Assembly: GCA_030407085.1 (NCBI GenBank)
Contig: CM059582.1
Coordinates: forward strand, 19,573,501-19,637,500
From: Trichopria drosophilae
Taxonomy: Eukaryota > Arthropoda > Insecta > Hymenoptera > Diapriidae
DNA length: 64,000 nucleotides
Reading direction: 5' to 3'
Shown one piece after another: positions 58,637 to 64,000 of the stretch (positions are counted from its first letter, which is position 1; each line of letters opens with the position of its first letter). The notes below the pieces were generated by a model that saw only the letters and a program-made list of their open reading frames with translations, had not been told where the DNA came from and searched no databases. A program made the position numbers and the translations under genes.

Positions 58637-60230
58637 AAGTCTAATTTCGTGTAACGTTGACCCATTGGCATTCAACGTATGTTGTATTAGATGCTTTGGA
58701 ACAACAATAATGATCGTAATTTAGAAATGAGCTTAACCGCAGGTGATTAACATTTCATAAAATCAGATAATAATGCACAAAATAAATTAATTCTCTAGAA
58801 AAAGCAATTAATATCCGATAATAGATTAAGTGATACGATCCCAAGCAGAAAATTGCCATCAGTTAAATGCTGTTCCACTTTTTTATTGACGAGTGCAGGA
58901 GTGTAATACTAATGGCCAAAGTTGCAATAGTCAATCAATAATGTCATTTACCTTCAGAGCTTTGTTTTTCCAATACTGATTGACGGTATGTTGTTACGGT
59001 TGAGGTTGAGGAGTTTAATGACTCTCATGAAATGGCGGTGTTTTTAAAATTGAGGATAAAACAGTTTTTTTATAATAATAAAATACTAAATAACAAGCGT
59101 GGTGAATGTACCCTAATTATTCGATTATTACGGATTTATTTGCTATTAATAATAGACCATACATAAATGTTTTACGACCACAGCAAGGCGATGTCTTATT
59201 GTTTCAGGCTAATTATACGGTGTCACCGCTAAGCTATAAAACATGATCTGATATAATTTTTCCAAACCCCTAAAATTTAATTTTTTATTATCCAAAACAG
59301 GTTTTAGATAGGTTTATGTGAATAATAATTCATAACTACTTTAATTTTTATCCCATTTACAGCTATTTTTTCTATTTGAAAGTTGAAAAGGATATTTCTG
59401 GTATCTTAGTTGTTGTAAAAGTTTATGTCTAACAAGTAAACGTACCAAAGTCTCCGATTTTTATGAAATTTGGATGTGTTTTAAAAATATAAAACTAAGA
59501 GATACTTTCTTTTTACTCGCGAAACAACACATGTAGCAAATGAAACAGCTCCCCAAAAATTCGGATGTCAATATAAAATTGACAATATCTTTAAAGATAT
59601 CTAACCTATTTTAATGATTTTTAGTAGGAAAGTATATGTCAATTAAAGAAGAATATCGGCCGAAAGGTGTTGAATGGGGAAGAAAATTCAGGGGTACACT
59701 ACCCACTAAATGATTTTTGAGGAGGTTGATTTACCCCCGTCAATATTCTTTTCAGCGCCAACAAAAAATACTTCCTTTCTTATGATTTACAGTATATCCA
59801 AATTTCATATAAATTGGAGATTTACACTTCTGTAGGATTACATAAATGTGTTTGTGAGTGTGTCTGACTCTGAATACAAAATTCGGCTGTTGAATATAAC
59901 GCATAAAATTGAATGAAAATATAACGGAAGCAAATTTATCGCAAGTACATTAAAATACATTGAATACATTGAAAATAATATTGATCATAGAAATGTTGAT
60001 AAGGCTCTATAGATTTATATTAATGCACTTACTTCAGTTTTGTTTAGCTAAATTGTTTGATATTTGATGCGCGGTACGTAAATTGGGAAAATAATGAACA
60101 AAAAAATAAGTTACATAAAGTTATATGTAATTTAATATGTAATTAATTTTAATTACTATATATTACTTTTATATCATTCAACACGATCGCAAATAAATGA
60201 GTAATGCTCGAAAACAAATAAGAAAAACGT
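58637..60230. other. AT-rich DNA, nothing recognised
   Basis: No ORF above background. A moderately mixed patch at 59500-59800 shows no motif I know. Confidence 0.5.
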
Positions 60231-60304
60231 CGCCCGGCTGGAGAATCGAACCCGGGTCTATCGCTTACTACGCTAACGCCTTAATCACTGTTCCAAGCTA
60301 GGAC
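60231..60304 (-). tRNA. tRNA-Thr(AGT)-like relic or SINE head
   Basis: On the minus strand the sequence has an A-box-like TAGCTTGGAACAGTGATTAAGG and a perfect B box (GGGTTCGATTC). A D arm and an anticodon arm with loop GTAGTAA (anticodon AGT, Thr) can be folded, but two anticodon-stem pairs and two T-stem pairs fail, and the acceptor stem does not pair. It is therefore not a functional tRNA. It is either a tRNA pseudogene or the tRNA-derived head of a SINE; no SINE body was recognised in the flanks. Confidence 0.5.
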
Positions 60305-61779
60305 TTACGGTGTCTAACGAAAAATGGTTATGTGTATTTAGGGGCAGTATGCAAAAATCTGTATATGACAATTTGTATAATATTCAAACTATATTATTAT
60401 GATAATAATTTACTAAAAAAACTTTATATGTTTTCCTTATATATACATATACGGAATTATATGAAAATATATAAAGTTTTTTTTTGTAAATTATATTTAT
60501 ATATATATAATATGAAATATTTTCATTCCGACATTGAAGTTCATTGAAATATAAGAAATAATTTATTGTCAACTCTGACACAATTAGTCATTAATTTCAA
60601 ATAATATTAATGTGAACTTGAAATGTATACAGGACGAAAAATATTCCCATATAATAAGAATAAGTCATGAACAATATAAAAATAACAAAAAACAAAAACA
60701 ATGCTCATACAAAAAATTAATAAGGAAACAATTGCAAAAACCTATGGACAATTTCATCGCAGTGCACCATAAAATCTCTATTATGCGCTTGCAGAAGAAG
60801 GGGAAAACATGAGAGAAACGAATATGTGGTGGGAGGCACAAGGTGCTCGATGCGTCGCTATGCAGTATAGTTTGTTGGCCTCAAGGAAGCGGCCATGAAA
60901 AATCGGTCAGTGGCCAGAACCACAAGCCTAACTAAATAACCAATCACAAGTGTGTCCGGCCCGGATAAAACTTTGCATACGCGTAGGGCTTCAAAAAATA
61001 TTACAACTGGGGTCAGATGTTAAAATTCCAAAATTGCTGCTTCAATATAGCGGATTAGATATTGGAAAGGTTTGCGTTTACAAATAGTTAATAAAGTAAT
61101 TAGCTAAACATATCATAGATGGTGCTGCCCCACTAAATGTTGTGGCCTTAAACAAAATATAATATTTTTGCTGCCCTATTTGTATGCTTTTATTTACTTG
61201 GTCAATAACATTAATTACAGTATACTGTAACCAAAAAATTGTCAAATATTTTGGCAGTTATCAACTGTCATAGTGGAATTTTGTCATCGAAGGTATGAGA
61301 TGCTACTCTAAATACCTTTTTGGATTTACTATGTGACTGGAAATCGTCTATTCAACAGTAACAATCGCTGTTGCTTTTGTCAATTGTCAAATTATAATTT
61401 TCATATGAAAATCGTGATCAATAACATCAAAACCTAACACTCTGTGCCAATAACCTAAAAGTGCATCTTTCTTCCTGGACAAATGTCCATTAATCAGTAT
61501 GCTACATTCTATTATGAAATGGTCTGATGTATAAGCTAATGGATTAAAAACAAATAAGTGCAGCGTTGAAATCTTAAACCTAAGAGCCTGAAGTCTATTT
61601 TGATCATGAAGTTTACAAAACACTGCATGGCCACATTGGATACCATGGGAACTTGCTGAAGAGAACGGCATAACACGTGTTTTGCAAAGTTTGTGAAATG
61701 AATCTCTGACACTTCAATCGTACTTGTCGGTACAAAAAAAAATTTAACTATCTTAAGTCCAGTAACCCTACACTTCCGG
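60305..61779. other. AT-rich DNA, no supported gene
   Basis: Opens with a TA-rich low-complexity tract (about 60360-60530). A 94-codon minus-strand frame at 61387-61671 has balanced composition (HGIQCGHAVFCKLHDQNRLQ) but no motif and no context; listed here rather than as a gene. Confidence 0.4.
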
Positions 61780-62480
61780 TATTCGAATCAAGGACGTAAA
61801 ATTCTATAGCATGTAGCAAAAACCTCTAGGGAGCAACCCTTCGGCATAACCGAACGGAACTGGAGTGGAGTTTCCACACGGAAAGCCGTCGACGATATAA
61901 CGACATTAACAGCGGAAAGGGGTAAGTACAGATGGCATCCAGACGGAGCTGCTGTGCGTGGGAGGGGTGGAGTCGCTGGAGAATTTATTAGCGCGGGGAG
62001 CAGTCAGCCACGAGCCGTCACTGTAAATTAACAGCAAACAGAGAAACGAAATGGTCCCCGCCTCGGCGTTTGGCCGCACTCGCGGGCTACGCCTATTCGG
62101 CTATGAATTAAAACATAAATTTCAATCAAGCTGACCAGGGGCATTTATGCGCCCTTCCGTCCATAGAGGCCACGTCATCCTGGACCAGCGCGCCAAGTTC
62201 AAATGCCGAAACGCACTTCTGCATCCACATATTTCCCGCATAGATGTATCCGCGAGATTTACACAGGCTTATCCACTGAAAAAGCTAGGATTTACAAGTC
62301 CTTCTATAAACCAAAGAGTCGGTATTTGTGCGTTACGCACGTCGGAATTAATGAAAATTCAAGCACCATTGCTATTTACGAAGTTTTCGATTTCGGGAAT
62401 GTGGAATTATGATGAAAAGTGGTTGTGAAATAAACGATTGTAGTGAAAACGGGGTTTGGGTAATTGGGAAAAAAAGCCGG
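61780..62480. other. GC-rich island with overlapping small ORFs
   Basis: GC- and CpG-rich block (GCGTGGGAGGGGTGGAG, GCGCGGGGAGCAG, CCGCCTCGGCGTTTGGCCGC). Two plus-strand frames of 93 and 69 codons overlap in different registers at 62147-62428, so at most one could be real. No domain recognised. Homeodomain-type TAAT sites follow at 62805-62830 in AT-rich DNA. It could be a developmental enhancer or a first exon. Confidence 0.35.
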
Positions 62481-63061
62481 GGAAGTTGGATTTTGATGAT
62501 AGTAGTTTATTGATTGAGCGGACCATTTATTAGGGTGTTGAGTTTCAGTATTATCCAAATAGATGGCTCTATTCATCGCTTCCGGGATGAAGTTGAATGC
62601 GTTATTATTCCATTCTTAAACGGTTAATGCCCAGAATACGTGTTTGTAAAGTTTTATTTGATTTCTGTAATGATGATTAGAGAACAAATATTTTAAAGGT
62701 CACAACCGTATTTCCAAGCTTATTCCAGTAGAAATGAAATGAGGCAAACATTTTTAAGAGAATCAATGGCATTTCTGCTTCTTCATTTACCCCAGAGCTT
62801 GAGGGAAATTAATGATTACCTCATTAGATCAAGGGTCATACCAGGTTATCTGCAATTATACTTGTATGCACATGAATGAACCTGATTAGTTAATATTTAG
62901 AGGTGGAGAAATTGCAAGGAAACTTTGTTTGTATAAAATATGAAAATTACATACTACTTCAGGACTGGATTAAAAGAGCAAGAACATTTAAAAATCTGGC
63001 AAGATTTTGAGTAAATTTACCGAAGTATATTTAGGTTAGGTTCATCAAATTTTGTAGTAAG
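62481..63061. other. Mixed DNA, no gene seen
   Basis: The stretch 62790-62900 (GGGAAATTAATGATTACC, GGTTATCTGCAATTATAC) is free of low-complexity runs and looks like a conserved noncoding element; that impression cannot be tested here. Confidence 0.35.
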
Positions 63062-63208
63062 TGTATGGTCGGACAAAGCAGGAATCCGATCGGAACCTGG
63101 TCGGACAAGCAAAATTCTGGTCGGAATCTGGTAGGATTATCCTGGTCAGACATAGGGAGGGCTGACCGGATTCTGACCAGACTAATGTTACATTTTCTAC
63201 GTGGGTCG
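63062..63208. repeat. GGTCGGA short-motif element
   Basis: ATGGTCGGACAAAGCAGG, GAACCTGGTCGGACAAGC, TTCTGGTCGGAATCTGG, CTGGTCAGACATAGG and CTGACCGGATTCTGACC occur in about 120 bp, ended by ACATTTTCTACGTGGGTCG. The terminus fits the recurrent class. No left terminus identified. Confidence 0.6.
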
Positions 63209-64000
63209 AATTGACATTGAATATGAAATATTTTTTGTGGTTTTAAATATGTTTTTCAGAAAAAAGGAACTATTTTATTCAATATTAACATCATACTATT
63301 TTTCTTTTAATAAGACTTTTTCAACAAACATTTAAATAGACTCCCAAGTGTAGTTTATATTTTGTTTTCTCTTATCACTTACGGATCTCCCCTCGTAAGG
63401 TAAAGAAAAGCTGTAAATCAATTGCATCATATAATGAACCGAGACTACGTGACATGAAGTTCATGCTTGTCGAAAGTAATTCAATTACCCCCAATAGCTT
63501 ACCGAAACTCAATTTGAATTGGACATCTTTCCGTATATATTTTGCTGTATTAATGCTACGTAATATGTTGTTAGGATATCTTGGTTTGGCATCATCCAGA
63601 AACCGATAAGATGACGGTTAACCTACACGGGGATTTATCGTTCACGTAATCAAGGTATAATTGCTCTTGCCATCAATATACCACGCGATTAGATTAAGCT
63701 ACTAAATGGATCAAATGGGAACCAACTTCCGACATTAGAGGGAAGTCAAGGCCACGTTCTTGTTAGCAAAATATCCTTCCGGCACTATCCAGAACTTTCG
63801 TATCCTATTGTTTCTGCATTTATTACAGATTAACAAATCAAGATGAGATCGTATGTTATGTTTTACTCATTATTTCCTCTTTTAAATCTAATTTGCTACC
63901 TAGTCGTGATTTGTGTCAACCTAAATATCTAATAAATCACTCTAAAGGTAATCGAGTTACTGCTAAGTAATAACTGAAATTTCGTTAATGATATTGAAAC
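63209..64000. other. Mixed AT-rich DNA, nothing recognised
   Basis: No ORF above background, no repeat identified. Confidence 0.5.

Noticed and set aside
58017..58638. Three small ORFs
   Set aside because: They translate the AGTACTG array; the S/V/T-rich periodic peptides reflect the DNA repeat.
60231..60304. Functional tRNA-Thr gene
   Set aside because: The acceptor stem cannot pair, and two T-stem and two anticodon-stem pairs fail.
63031..63041. TTAGGTTAGG as telomeric repeat
   Set aside because: Only two units; insect TTAGG telomere arrays are long.

Overview
The window looks like nuclear DNA from an insect or a related arthropod. It is very AT-rich, has almost no long open frames, and is crowded with short non-autonomous DNA transposons. 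The one gene I can support has short phase-matched introns and an AATAAA signal. The species cannot be fixed from the sequence. No bacterial operon structure, viral gene block, rRNA or CRISPR array is visible. Most of the window reads as intergenic DNA or the inside of very long introns.

Layout. 0-7 kb: AT-rich DNA with a possible small TATA promoter near 4.47 kb and a degenerate TTATA/CGTTTATATGAC motif patch at 5.9-6.6 kb. 7.5-18.1 kb: three TTAA-bounded piggyBac-like MITEs (7544-8624, 12717-13367, 17242-18080), small hairpin elements, an ATC-rich minisatellite (14.9-15.6 kb), and two GC-rich islands near 9.6 and 16.6 kb. 19-22 kb: one broken TTAA element end and two unidentified ORFs or exons. 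23.9-27.6 kb: the one convincing gene. It is a spliced plus-strand gene with a CENP-B/Tigger-type DNA-binding half and the C-terminal module of such transposases, but no DDE nuclease between them. Its putative first intron holds a 1.26-kb foldback MITE. 28.8-30.5 kb: CGACAGGTC-motif elements, then a 745-bp Tc1/mariner-like foldback carrying eight TCAAGGTCA half-sites. 30.5-38 kb: empty AT-rich DNA. 38-48 kb: small repeat elements, a weak reverse-transcriptase fragment, GC-rich islands and a possible coding exon at 47.0-47.5 kb. 48-54.5 kb: more MITEs. 54.7-57.3 kb: two copies of a pogo/Tigger-like MITE, each with a TGACGTCA site, and a GC-rich island with a TATATAAG promoter-like sequence. 57.9-58.6 kb: an AGTACTG array. 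58.6-64 kb: AT-rich DNA, a degenerate tRNA-Thr-like sequence, a GC-rich island at 61.8-62.5 kb and a GGTCGGA motif patch.

Two themes stand out. First, piggyBac-like elements with different termini share one internal module with an ATGGCGG word resembling a YY1/Pho site. Second, many small elements end in a TTTTCTnCnnGGGTA-like terminus, and each carries its own private repeated short motif. Both suggest that transposon ends are conserved while the cargo is swapped. Together with the FTZ-F1-like and CRE-like sites in other MITEs, they make this a good place to study how MITEs spread regulatory words. All calls were made by eye; no search was run.
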